A stretch of 64,000 nucleotides of DNA from Eudorina sp. 2006-703-Eu-15. Its lineage: Eukaryota; Chlorophyta; Chlorophyceae; Chlamydomonadales; Volvocaceae. Position numbers and translations under genes: made by a program. Below are positions 34,150 to 44,068 of this stretch, one piece after another (the stretch's first letter is position 1; every line of letters starts with the position of its first letter). The stretch is taken from contig BDSI01000023.1 of the NCBI GenBank assembly GCA_003117195.1, forward strand, positions 124,001 to 188,000, in the 5' to 3' direction. The notes below the pieces were generated by a model that did not search any database, was not told the DNA's origin, and saw only the letters and a program-made list of their open reading frames with translations.

Positions 34150-36826
34150 ACACACACGGCGGGTCTCTTATCTACACACACCCACACGGAACCCTCGTGG
34201 GGCCATGGCGGCATCCACCGTGGCGGCGACAGCCACAGCGGTACAACGGGCAACGCGCAGAAAGGGTTGCGGTGCAGGGTTGCGGTGCAGGGTGGCGGTG
34301 CAGGGTGGCGGTGCAGGGTGGGGTGAGGTGAAGGGGTCAATCAGCGGTGCGACTCCATACACGGTCCCTGCCGCACTTTGCTTGCTTTTGCACTCGGCGG
34401 CCGCGCGGCCGCGCAACCGCGCGCACTCGTGCAATCTCCGTTGTTCCACTGCCATGCAGGTACCTCGCCGCGAAAGTACTTTTTAAGAACTTCTGGCTGT
34501 GCCCGGGTTCGTTTCTGGGGTTCATTTCTCTTTTCTACCTAATCCCCTTCCGAATATCCTCGACGCCGTCTGGCGCCCTCGCCCTTACATTCTACCCCCC
34601 ACCCCACCCCACCCGAACATCGCGGGCAGCCCAAGCCATCGCCCCGCACCCACTCAACCAACCAACCAGCTTTCCCCCTTTTTGTCAATAAGGACAGCTC
34701 CCCCCCCCAGCCAGCCCCTCGTACCTCATCTGCCATCCCACCAGCTGACGCGCTGCGCGGCGGCGGCGGCGCGGGGGCCTGGTCATCCGGCAGCCTGCCG
34801 CCGTACATGACCGGTAGCCGGTCCAGATCCAAACCCGACAGCGCCTGCTGCAGCTCCCCAGCGGACAGACCTGGGGGGTGAGGGGATGCGCGGAGGTGCC
34901 GGGTGGGGTGGGGGGTATTGCGGTTTGGTGGCACGGGGGTGTGAGGGGCGACACAAGGGTGTGCGGGGCGGTCCACTCCGCGACTGCAGCTTCCCGAGGC
35001 GGCAGCTTTTCCGACTGCTCGACTGCCGACAGCCAGGGACTGGTGGACCAGCGGGCGGGTCAGGGCCGCGGAGGACAAGCGGCAGGTCGAGTGGGTGGCC
35101 CAGGGCGGCGCCGGTGCCGGTGCTGGTGCCGAGCTTCCTTTCTTCCTTTCGACTTGGGCCCCGGGACCAGATGACAACCCGCATGCGGGGAGTGCATTCG
35201 AAACGCATACACACACACACTCACACACACACACACACACAAGTGGACTGCTCGCTCCTCGCGGCTTAATCGGCTTAACTTTTCTGTGAAACGCACAAAG
35301 CAGCCCATCCACAGTCCGGCTCAATCCCAGGTAAAGCACACCCACATCCCCGCCTGAGGTTCAGGCGGACCTCAGCTCCTGCCACCGACCGAAACCCCAC
35401 CCAACCCGCCCCCAAACCCTCCCAGGACCCACGGGTCAGCAGCTCCGGTTTGAATCCGTACGACCTCGCCGCCGCCGAGTACGGATCCAGCATCGCGCCG
35501 CTCAGCGTGTAGCCCAGTCCGGTGCGCGCCACCGCCGCCGGCAGCGGCTTCCCCGCCAGGCACAACTTGATAAAGTACTTTTGTGCGTGCGAGGCGATGG
35601 CGCGGTGGTCCCGCGAGCCCACCAGCTCGCTACCCCGCTTCCAGTCCCGGCCGTGGACCTCCATGGCCTGCAGGAACAGAGACTCCTCCTCGGCCGTCCA
35701 AGCGCGCCCCGCCTGGCGCTGCTTGCCCACGTCCTTCCGCCGCCGGCGGCCGGTCTTGGTCCGATCGTCGTCGTCGCCGTCGGAATCGCCCTCGCCGTCG
35801 GAGGGGCCCCCGCCGTCGCCGCTGGGGCCGCCGCCTGGGTCGTGACGCGAGGCGGGGATCATGGAGACGGCCGCCGCGACCGATCCTGAGCCTGGGCCGG
35901 CGCGAGGTGGGGTGTGAGGGGATTTGAGGGAGCGTGTGAGGTCCGGGGCGTTGGTGGGGGTTTGTGAGGGTTTGTGGGGGTCCGGGACGTTGGTTCTTGA
36001 GCATCAGCGGGTGCCAGTGCCACGTGGCCAGAGGGAGAGAGGGAGGGCACGACATAACGTACGATGATACGTTTTTTTCTGTCCAGCCAAGTTCGAGCCC
36101 GGGTTAGCGTCGTGTGTTGGCGTGTTGGCGGTGGGGACGAGCCAACCTCGTAAAAACGCGGACCACGCAGGGGCCTGCCTGGACTACCCGGCGACAACGA
36201 TGGCTGGGTTGGTGGAGGCTGCGGGGTCCACGCAGAGGCATATGGGCGACAGCTGTCTGGGCCCGTTGGATCGCCCAGTCGGGACTAAGGCGTCCGCCTT
36301 ATAACGGTTGCATGTCCCGTAGGCACGGGCAGTGAGGCGAATAAGTGTGATTGGTGAACTTCAGTGGTGGGAGCCGCGTGATCCCCTTCAGAGGAGAGGG
36401 GCAGGTCGAGCAGGGCTGCGAGGTCTGCCAAGCAGGTGGCCAACTGCTGGGGTGCGGGGTCGCTTGGGGAGGCGGCCCAGCGACCGCAGCGCTCATCCAA
36501 ACGCTTTTGTGACGTTATGGTTATAAACACGCACCAAAATACCTGCAGCACCAAACCCCCCGCGCGGCACCTGCTTCATGGCAGTTGCAGCGCGCGGTGC
36601 GCCCCGGGGAAGTTTCGAAAAGTAGCGCACCTGGTGGCCTGCCCCGCCCTCGACCACGACCTCGGCCACCGCCTGCAGCTTTTCGTTTTTTCCGTGGCCC
36701 TCCGCCATAGTCCGAGTCCCCCGAGTCGTCTATGTAGCCTGCGTCTGCTGCATAGTCAGGGTCGCCAACTGCATAGTACTCCGCACCGAGCGCGCGCGCG
36801 ATTGCCTCATCAGCGGATGTATCCAT
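29203..36826 (-). CDS. SHAQKYF Myb + JAMM/MPN protein, MYSM1-like histone deubiquitinase
   Basis: Likely nuclear metalloprotease deubiquitinase; MYSM1 removes ubiquitin from histone H2A. Exons in transcription order: 36631-36826, 35433-35885, 34725-34870, 33224-33988, 32390-32568, 31390-31470, 31105-31242, 30732-30867 and 29203-30066. All phases agree (985 aa). Exon 1 is acidic, then basic and GRGRGRGRPP-rich (AT-hook-like or nuclear localisation). The Myb domain near 126-175 has RAWTAEEESLFLQAMEVHG, GSRDHRAIASHAQKYF. A basic RKRKKG stretch and a long poly-Ala region follow. The MPN domain near 500-660 has a complete JAMM zinc site: Glu 520 before VIGLLGG, HSHP (582-585), Ser 592 and Asp 595. 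The C-terminal 287 residues are low complexity. I see no SWIRM domain, unlike animal MYSM1. Introns carry CA and CAGA microsatellites. Confidence 0.9.
31249..31334 (+). repeat. 12-bp GTGAGGGCGGCG tandem repeat
   Basis: About seven copies lie in the intron 31243-31389 of the Myb/JAMM gene, beginning next to its 3' splice site (minus strand). Confidence 0.9.
32164..32200 (+). repeat. GGGTTTCTC-CACAC dispersed element, copy 1
   Basis: It contains TTCGGGTCGGGCGGGTTTCT followed by CGCTACACACACC. Related copies lie at about 33122, 34036, 34157 and 61262. Confidence 0.65.
32220..32240 (+). repeat. TGTCAATAAAGACAGC dispersed element
   Basis: ATGTCAATAAAGACAGCGAA; near-identical cores lie at 34682 and, on the opposite strand, at 59766. 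Confidence 0.6.
33062..33113 (+). repeat. CA dinucleotide microsatellite
   Basis: A CA run inside the intron 32569-33223 of the Myb/JAMM gene. Confidence 0.9.
33155..33214 (+). repeat. CAGA tetranucleotide microsatellite, about 15 units
   Basis: An uninterrupted CAGA array. Read on the gene's strand it is a TCTG run starting 9 nt after the 5' splice site that follows the exon 33224-33988. Confidence 0.95.
34036..34061 (+). repeat. GGGTTTCTC-CACAC dispersed element, copy 3
   Basis: TTTGGGTCGGGTGGGTTTCT followed by CGTCTCACACAC, running straight into the long CA array. Another partial copy (GGCGGGTCTCTTATCTACAC) follows the array at 34157. Confidence 0.65.
34062..34156 (+). repeat. Long CA dinucleotide microsatellite
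   Basis: About 47 CA units with a single interruption, in the intron 33989-34724 of the Myb/JAMM gene. Confidence 0.96.
34259..34322 (+). repeat. Tandem GGTGCAGGGTTGC-like 13-bp repeat
   Basis: About four to five imperfect units (GCGGTGCAGGGTG) in the same intron as the CA array. Confidence 0.75.
34679..34698 (+). repeat. TTTTTGTCAATAAGGACAGC dispersed element
   Basis: It shares TTTTTGTCAATAARGACAGC with the minus-strand copy at 59766-59787 and the partial copies at 32221 and 17886. Confidence 0.65.
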
Positions 36827-37118
36827 GAGCGCCTATCTAGCAGGACGCATCATAGCCAAAGGCACATCGAGGACGGGCTGAATTGCCGACCGGCAAACTT
36901 GAAATATTCGTAGTGAACCGAGGAGGAGTCTGTGCATATACAGTCTGAAGAGATTTGTGTAATTCAAGTGTGGTTGCCGTCAATAGAACAAGGGGCGTTG
37001 CAGGATGTTCTCGCTCCCCGCCCAAAAATACAGCCGTACAAGCATCACTTTTTGCACTCCCAAAACTCGATTGGCATGGTCAATGGATATATTTTTTAGT
37101 AAAGATCAGACTGCGGAA
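36827..37118. promoter_or_regulatory. 292-bp bidirectional promoter region
   Basis: This short AT-richer segment separates the divergent start codons of the Myb/JAMM gene (-) and mS29 (+). Both 5' UTRs and both core promoters must fit here. Confidence 0.6.
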
Positions 37119-40100
37119 ATGTCCAACGTATCTCGGTTTGTTGGAAACTCGAGGCTAGGTTTACCGACCGCATTGCTATCGCGATGCGCACCGGCGACGA
37201 TATGGGCATCTTTCGCAACGGCAGCTGCTGAAGATTCCGCTGCGAATCAACCGAGCACAAGCGGGTGCGTAGCGTCAACGGTGTCGGCACTAAACATCCT
37301 GGTGTACTGCGCTTCCAGCCCTCGGCCGCGCGCATCGGATTCCCTGCGTCCCATGTAGGCAAACAGCGGCGCTAAACAGCAAGCAGCTGGGCGATGCCAC
37401 CGTGGGTGCGTACTACACCTTGCACCAGCCGCTGGTACCCGAGGCAGGTCGGCAGCTCGCTGGCGCTTTCTACTCGCCCCGCGAAGCGGGCCACGAGCGC
37501 CGCGGGGGCTGCAAAGCGCTCCAGCAGGAGATGGCGGCCACTGGAACGCCCGCTGTCATGTACCGGCCGGTGATGCACGCGCTGTTCGGCGCCGTGGGGG
37601 CACGTGGGCAGGGCGGGGGGCAGCAGCGGCTGCTGCTCTCGGGCCCGGCCGGCGCCGGCAAGTCCATTGCGCTGGTCAGCCTGGTGGAGTGGGCCCGACA
37701 GAACGGCTGGTGCGTGCCCTGCGCGACTGAGGCCCACCTGCCGCTCAGCCACCCGCGGCGTCACCCAGGGCAAACGCTGTCCGGCACGCAAGGGGGGGGG
37801 GCAAGAAACCGCCGCCGCAACCCCAACCCCAACCCCACACGGCCCTGCAGTGCGACCGGGTCATGAGTCGCCCCCGGCCTCCGTTCTCCGGGTGGGGCGT
37901 TACCGCCTCGCTCGTTGCGCGTGCACTCCGCATCCCCGCCATCATCATGCGCCACCACCTCAGCACCCGCGCCTCCCCTTGCCCCCCTCCTCACCCTCCC
38001 CCCCTTGGCGCAGGCTGGTTCTGTACGTCCCGAGCTGCTCCGCTCTGGTGCAGGGCGGCTACTTTGGCCGCCGCGGCAGCAGCAACCGCTGGGACACACT
38101 GACCTCGGCCCAGCAGCTGCTCAAGGGCATGATGGACGCGCACGGACCGCTGCTCAAGAAGCTGCCGGTGCTGGGACCGGCGACCGGGTCGCCCGCCGCG
38201 CCAGGCTCAGGGGCGTCATCATCGTCGCCCTCTGCCGCTGCACCGACAGCGGCGGCGACGGCGGGGACGGCGGGGGTGGTTCGAGAGGAGGCTCGCGGCC
38301 GGTCTCTGCACGACCTGGTGGTGGGGGGCCTGGCAAGCGAGGATAATGTGAGTGCGCTGAGTGCGCCGTGGGACCCCTGGCCTCCCTCCACCGCCTCTTT
38401 GCACCGATCCCGGGTGCGACGTGTGGTGGGGTTCGCGGCCGTTGCAGCCCCGGTGCCTCGTCCGAGGGAAAGGATAAGCGCTCGTAGATGCGCTCCTGGA
38501 GTTGGCAGTTGACTGGGGAGGCCGACTTGGATAGCCCCCCGCGTTACGCGTTCAGCCCTGTCAGCGCAACGGGCGTGCGTCCCCACGGCTGACGCACGCC
38601 TTTTGCGCTGACAGGGCAGATGTGCACGGAGTTACTGCGGACCGGACGGCAGTGACCACAGCCAACACAGCCGCCCTGCCAGGCAGTGGGGTGACGGGTG
38701 GGGTGGTACAACGCTGGGGTCACTGCCGGTCGACATGGCTGGCGAGCCCTGCTGACAACACCGCCTTTACGGTACCGTGTGCGGGCCCCCCGGATGTGTT
38801 TAGGACGCGCATTCGCTACCTTACTTCACAAGGCACATGCTCATTGGCGGACGTGCTGCACCACCGCATCCCCCATGCGCTGTCGTTGGGGCCCCTGGAC
38901 GGGACGTGACCCACACGGACTTGACGTGAGGCGCTGGCTGGGGCCCGCAACTCCTGAACTGGACGACCACAGGCGGAGCTGGCGGTGGATTCGGTGCTGG
39001 AGCTGGTGCGGCAGATGGCCGCCACCTCCGCGGCCGGCGACAGGGCGCCGCCGGTGCTCTTCGCCTTGGACGACTACAACAGCCTGTACGGGGCGAGTGA
39101 CTACGGCTGGTACTCCCCCCGGGAGGACCCCCGCCAGGCGCGGCGCCGCCCCATCCATTCGGACGACCTGGTGCTGGTGAGGAGCTGGGAATCCCCCTGG
39201 GTGGGAGGTGGGGTGGGGGTGGTGGACAGGTGCCGGGGGGCCGGCCAGGCGGACGCAGAGCAGGGATGCGCCCGGGGACCCACCCGCATCACATAACATA
39301 TCACATCCAAACACATTACATCCAAACATATCACATCCAAACATATCACATCCAAACACATTGCATCCCGGACGTGGCGCCAACTTGATCCTTTGTGTGT
39401 GTATCGCCTGGCGGGGAGGGGACACCGGGCACGGGCGGTGGGTGCGGCGAGAGCGGCTTGCGGGCGTGTGGCTGCGTGGGCGTGGCTGTGTGGGAGGGAG
39501 TGCGTGTGAAGACAGCGACGGGGGGAGGGAGGATATTGATCCCAGCCGGGTAGGGCTGACCCGCCGTCTGTTTGCCCAGCGGCCCCACTTGGCCCTCGGG
39601 GGGGATGGGTCCGAACATGCCGCAGCAGCAGCGAGGGAGTGGTGGAATGGGCGGTGGCCGCTGCACCTGACCAGGGCCCTGACGGGCGGCGTGCCGACCC
39701 AGGCAGCGCCCCCTCCTCCCCCTCCCCCCGGGTGTCATCCCCTGACCCCTCCCTCCCGAACCGCCGCGGCTGCACCCCGGCTTCCTCCGGGCCTGCCCCA
39801 GGCGTCTGGCTTGCGGCTGATGGACTCGGACCCGCAGCAGCTGGGGCGGGCGATCGTGGTGGCGGCCAACACCACGGCGCTGCCGCTGCCGGCGCCGGCG
39901 ACGCCGCAGCTGCAGATGCCCTACACGGAGCTCCTCGTGCCGGGCTTCTCTGAGGTGCGATGGCATCCCACCCGGGCGCTGACACCGGGGCCGCTGCGCG
40001 CAGCCGGTTATATCCAAAAAGCTTCAACGAGCACCGCAGCCTACACGAGGTGGCTCCATAGCGGGCTGAGCGCGCCTTGCCACCGGCTTCCGTCGCGTTT

Positions 40101-41109
40101 GCTGGACAGCATTTGCTCCCAAGAAGCCAAGCGATTACATTATTAGGAAAGTCTGCCACAGACACAAACGTCGTTGTCGTTACGAGATACATCATGGTGG
40201 TGTGTCGTGTACCTGCCACGACGCGCACCTTGCCCCGAGATGTGCACAGAGGTATGCGGTCCGCGCAATCGATAACACGGTCGCACGCCAGTCAATATGA
40301 TGCATAATGCAACCCTAGAGATTACCGGGGCGCTATCCAAAGAACGAGATGACGGCACAGCCCACAGGGGTTTCAAATGGATTCTGCCGCCCCGAGCAAC
40401 TAAGAACGCCAAGCTGCAGATCACAGCCCTTACGTCTTTGTATGCGCATATAAACAGAGCTGCCAAAAGGCATCCCAAGCTAAATTTGTTGCGAACTGCA
40501 CCAGACTTTTCCCTCAATCCACTGCCACCCTCCTTGCCAGATGGGCAGATTCTCTGCGCTCTCGGCCAAACGAAAACACATACAGATGAAATTGATGGCG
40601 AGCGCACGGCGCGGCGCCACCATTCACGCGTGGCCGCCCACCGCCACCACCGCCATAACATCCCCCGATAGACCCACCGCGCGCACGGGGCCTCTGTCCC
40701 GCCACCATGCTTCAGCAACACACACACAAAACGTTCGAGCAAAGGCCTCTTGGAAACGCCCAGTGGCAGCAACATCCCGAGGCCATAAATGTTTGCTGCG
40801 CAACCTTGCCCTGCCCCGCACTGCATCTTGCGCTTGCGCGGACGAGCAGGCCATTGCCCCGGCCCCCGAACGGCCCTTCTGGACGCCCGCTTCTTGCGCC
40901 ACTAATCTTCCGCCCCATCCACCTGCCTACGCTTGCCTTCGACGCCCCGACAGGCGGAGACGCGGAACGCGCTGGCGCACTACCACTCGACGGGATACGC
41001 GAGCAGCCTCGCCTCGTCGCGCCAGTGCCGCCAATTACACGCCCTTACGCAGGGCAACGCGCGCGAACTACGCATAAATGCCAGCACGCTGGGCCTCCAG
41101 CTCAGCTGA
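37119..41109 (+). CDS. Mitochondrial small-subunit ribosomal protein mS29 (DAP3)
   Basis: P-loop protein of the mitochondrial ribosome small subunit. Exons 37119-37264, 37380-37709, 38014-38347, 38973-39176, 39580-39954 and 40954-41109 agree in phase (514 aa). The N-terminus (MSNVSRFVGNSRLGL, then ALLSRCAPA) is Arg/Ser-rich without acidic residues, fitting a mitochondrial presequence. Walker A is GPAGAGKS (137-144) and Walker B is VLFALDDYN (Asp 303-304). GWLVLYVPSCSALVQGG, AIVVAANTT and ELLVPGFSE follow, and the last exon (HYHSTGYASSL, LTQGNARELR) matches the family C-terminus. It is longer than human DAP3 because of an Ala/Ser insert in exon 3 and a Pro-rich stretch in exon 5. That stretch (about 39690-39799) could itself be a small intron. 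A TGTAA signal lies 13 bp after the stop. Confidence 0.9.
38555..38617 (+). repeat. 27-bp inverted repeat (hairpin) in mS29 intron 3
   Basis: Arms 38555-38581 and 38591-38617 start and end with GCCCTGTCAGCGC and its complement, and match at 25 of 27 positions around a 9-nt loop. The hairpin lies within the intron 38348-38972. Confidence 0.85.
39289..39368 (+). repeat. ACATCCAAACATATC tandem repeat
   Basis: About five imperfect 15-bp units alternate ATCACATCCAAACAT and ATTACATCCAAACA in the mS29 intron 39177-39579. They are AT-rich against GC-rich flanks. Confidence 0.85.
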
Positions 41110-41122
41110 GCTGTGGGGTGTG

Positions 41123-41127
41123 TGTAA
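41123..41127 (+). terminator. TGTAA polyadenylation signal of mS29
   Basis: TGTAA starts 13 bp after the mS29 stop codon, implying a very short 3' UTR if it is used. Confidence 0.45.
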
Positions 41128-42190
41128 CTAAACCAACCGGCTGGGAGCCCGCGCAGTGAAATCGCATCCATCTCAACACATTCACGACGGAATGCACTGC
41201 AGCGCATTGCCGCACGAGGACTCTTAACTTAACCGCCCGCCTACTCCATCGCCACGCATTCGAGAATAACATCCTACTAAGAAAAAAATGGAGGTGATCC
41301 TAGGTGCTCAGATGAATCGGGCGCTGCGACTGATTGGCCGGCAAGGTTACCACGGCCGTGGCCGCGGCGCTGGCTGATGACGGTTGGGCGCAGAGCTGTA
41401 ATAACGTCCCTCCTCGTCAGAAGGCTCGAAACCCACCCGCGCCCGAATGCTGCTGAACACAAAGCCAGGAGTGATGTGCCACCCGGCCTCTCGCCGGATG
41501 GTCACCACCCCGCCAAACCACGGAATCTCCTACCTTGCTGCATCCTTCTTCCATCAAACGAATCACTCCATGACACCGCACAGCACGCAAACCTAAACAG
41601 CACTCATACAACACCGCACACCAAACGCAATGCGGCTACGGTACACAAATGCAGCCGGGGGGTCGCCGGGGGTTCCCCAACATGACCGTGGTGGTTCTCG
41701 GCCGCACCACACCGGTCCCGGCGGTGCCGTACCTCGCGTCGAACTGTGACTCCGTCCCGAATAACCTTCCATGTCAACGTCCCGTTCATTAACGCGCGCC
41801 CGAGCATGAGGCCCCCGCACGACGACACAAGCAGGGCGACCAACGCCCCGAAAGCACCATCCTTGAACGTGTCCCCTCCCCTAATCCCGTGATTCAAGGT
41901 TGGACAATCACGGTTGCAAAGCCATCCCCACAGAATCACCACACCACAGATGGACGCAAACACGCGGCGTCCGTGTTTGCGCAACGAGTCAAGATAGATC
42001 ACATCGCCTCCCCCTCTCCAGTGTACCCGACATCTGGCCGGTGGCTGGCCGGACATCTCGGCGGCGGCATCCGTCCAGAGACAGTGACCCGAGGCGGACC
42101 TCAGGTCCGCATGGCCGCAAGAGATAGCTTGCTGGCACATGCCAAGTTGTTCAAGAAGAATCCAATAACCCAAACAGTTCGACGGGAGCG

Positions 42191-43347
42191 TCAGGGTCCG
42201 TATTTTACTGAGAAAGTACGTGCACGGTGACCTGCAGTTGCAGAGTAGTCAGACACATTCCGCTACCTATGTGCACATGGGCCACGCACGGATACAAAGA
42301 GCTCTCCCCCGCCGGTGGGTGGGAGAGCGCGCAGTGGTGCACCCCAGCCCTCTCAACGTGCGGCTGTGTATGTATGCAGGACCGAAAGCCGCTGGACACT
42401 CGGGCACACACCACCCTTCCGAGTTGACCTCAACCCGAGCCCCCCGCTTCTCGCTGGCAGAGTGCCGAGTGTGCCGCCATGATCCGGTCGACCATGTGCC
42501 CCTGCTCAGCTGGGCCTCGGCGATGCAGAGTGCAGGCGCAGCCGCGACACAGGGGCACGACCTGTCCCTGCAGCTCCACCTCCCCGGCGGTAAGCTGGCA
42601 GCAACCCCGGCACTTGCTGAACCAGCCGCACGCGGCAGCGGTGTCCGACTCGCTGGCGCAGGAATCCAGCGTGGCGCCAGCCGGGGCAGGCTGCGCCGGC
42701 AGGTCGGCTGCCGCTGCTGACGCCGTGATGGCTGTTGCAGGTGTGCTGGCCGCGACGGGCGCCGCTGGAGATTCGGACGGATTACAAGAGCCAATAAGGT
42801 CAGAAATCGCAAGTCGCCCGGCGTATGGCTGCCCCGGCCATGCACCGCATATGTTGCCGCTGCCGTGTTGCTGAACAGGCAACGGGGTAGAAGCACTGGA
42901 CATTGAAGACAAATGCTCCGGCTGGTCATACTGAACGGCTTGCGCTACTTGTATCCAACCGGGCAAGGCGGCAAGCGCGTCGTGAACCTGCGTTTCAGAC
43001 GGAAACACACCATTATCACACTTGCAGGACACCGACGAGTGAAAACGTCCGATTCCACGTGGGACGCCCGAACTTAAACATCTTGGTGTCGTTCATACCT
43101 GTGCAGCCACTGCAAGCCAGACTTCCAGGGTGCCATCGCGCGTTAACGCCGAAGTCGAAGCCTGCCCCAAAGAAATCTCCGCCTGGCAGGCTTGCGATCC
43201 TGGAACAAACGCCCTAGTTCCTGATGGACATGCTGTGACGGCGGAGTCGATCGCCAAGCGTTTCGCTGGTAAGAACTGCGCAAGGCAGGAACGAAGCCAA
43301 CGGTGCGCTGTGAGTTCACCGCATGTGTAATGGATGCAACCTTGCAA
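42191..43347 (-). CDS. Candidate 3' part of an unidentified gene
   Basis: Three putative exons, 43099-43347, 42435-43020 and 42191-42231, join in consistent phases and end at a TGA (42191-42193). The product would be Cys-rich near its end: SKCRGCCQLTAG, then VPLCRGCACTLHRRG, two C-x2-C pairs that could bind zinc. It has an Ala/Pro-rich middle and the tail RARTFSVKYGP. No in-frame ATG exists in the first exon, so any real start lies upstream and unseen. One donor is the weak GTTGAG, and I recognise no family. It may be a spurious chain. Confidence 0.28.
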
Positions 43348-44068
43348 TAGTATGCGTTAAATTCTATTACTTTGGCTGTTTGAAACCCAAAGATTCGCGT
43401 CCTCCGCCTCAATCCCGCGCAACGCCTATTGGGCGCTACTCCAGCTTAGCTAAAACAGGCAGCCATCTCAGCCCATGATGGCGCAAATTAAGTTCGTCCA
43501 CAGCAATGGCGGGTTGAGATGCTCCGCAGCCAGCGCTGTGTTTCCTCCAGGTCGGCTCGCCGGAAACCCTGAGGCTGCACCAGGGTAACTCACCATCTCA
43601 CAGAAGGCTCCATCATCGCTTCGTCGTTTCGACATTGGTGCACACTGCCAGGGTTACCGATACACGAAACGCGCCTATGTCCGGGACTGGGAGGGTCACG
43701 AGCAACTAGTATGGATCCAAATATAGAGAGAAGTAATTTTATGTGTTTCCTTGGTTGAGCCACTTTGCCTACAAGCATGAGCAAGTGTTTGATTTCCGCA
43801 ATTCCCGTCACACACCGGAGTACGAGACGGCAGAGTTTTTTCCGCGAAACAAGACACTGGCAGACCAAACAATTGTCTTTTCATTAAAGGTGGCGATCCT
43901 TTGATCACAGGCATGGACGTGCATGCTTCTCGCTGATTTCTGGTTTCGTTCCGTTGTTGACTTTTTGCCCGTGACCCGTGAAAGTATGCAAGCGCCTGCT
44001 CGCATTGAAAATCATAACTTATATTGCAGAGTTGCCATGCCTTGACTGGTTAGTCACTGGGTGTAGAA

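Larger units (their letters stand above)
41110..44068. other. Mostly unassigned interval, less GC-rich
   Basis: This interval between mS29 and the folate gene has lower GC than the coding regions. One doubtful minus-strand exon chain is listed separately. A 190-codon minus-strand open frame (41604-42173) with a hydrophobic stretch (GVVILWGWLC, then ALVALLVSSCGGLML) could be an exon or chance; I could not link it to a start or a family. 43350-44068 shows nothing else and should include the promoter of the folate gene. Confidence 0.4.

Noticed and set aside
33131..34153. Poly-Val/Cys reading frames across the CA and CAGA arrays
   Set aside because: They are translations of microsatellites lying in introns. 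The real exon 33224-33988 ends at good splice sites on both sides.
39289..39368. Regularly spaced repeats considered as a CRISPR-like array
   Set aside because: Units are contiguous 15-mers without unique spacers, in a nuclear intron of a eukaryotic gene.
41604..42173. 190-codon minus-strand frame with a hydrophobic segment
   Set aside because: It could not be linked by phase to neighbouring exons and matches no family I know, so it is mentioned only in the interval description.
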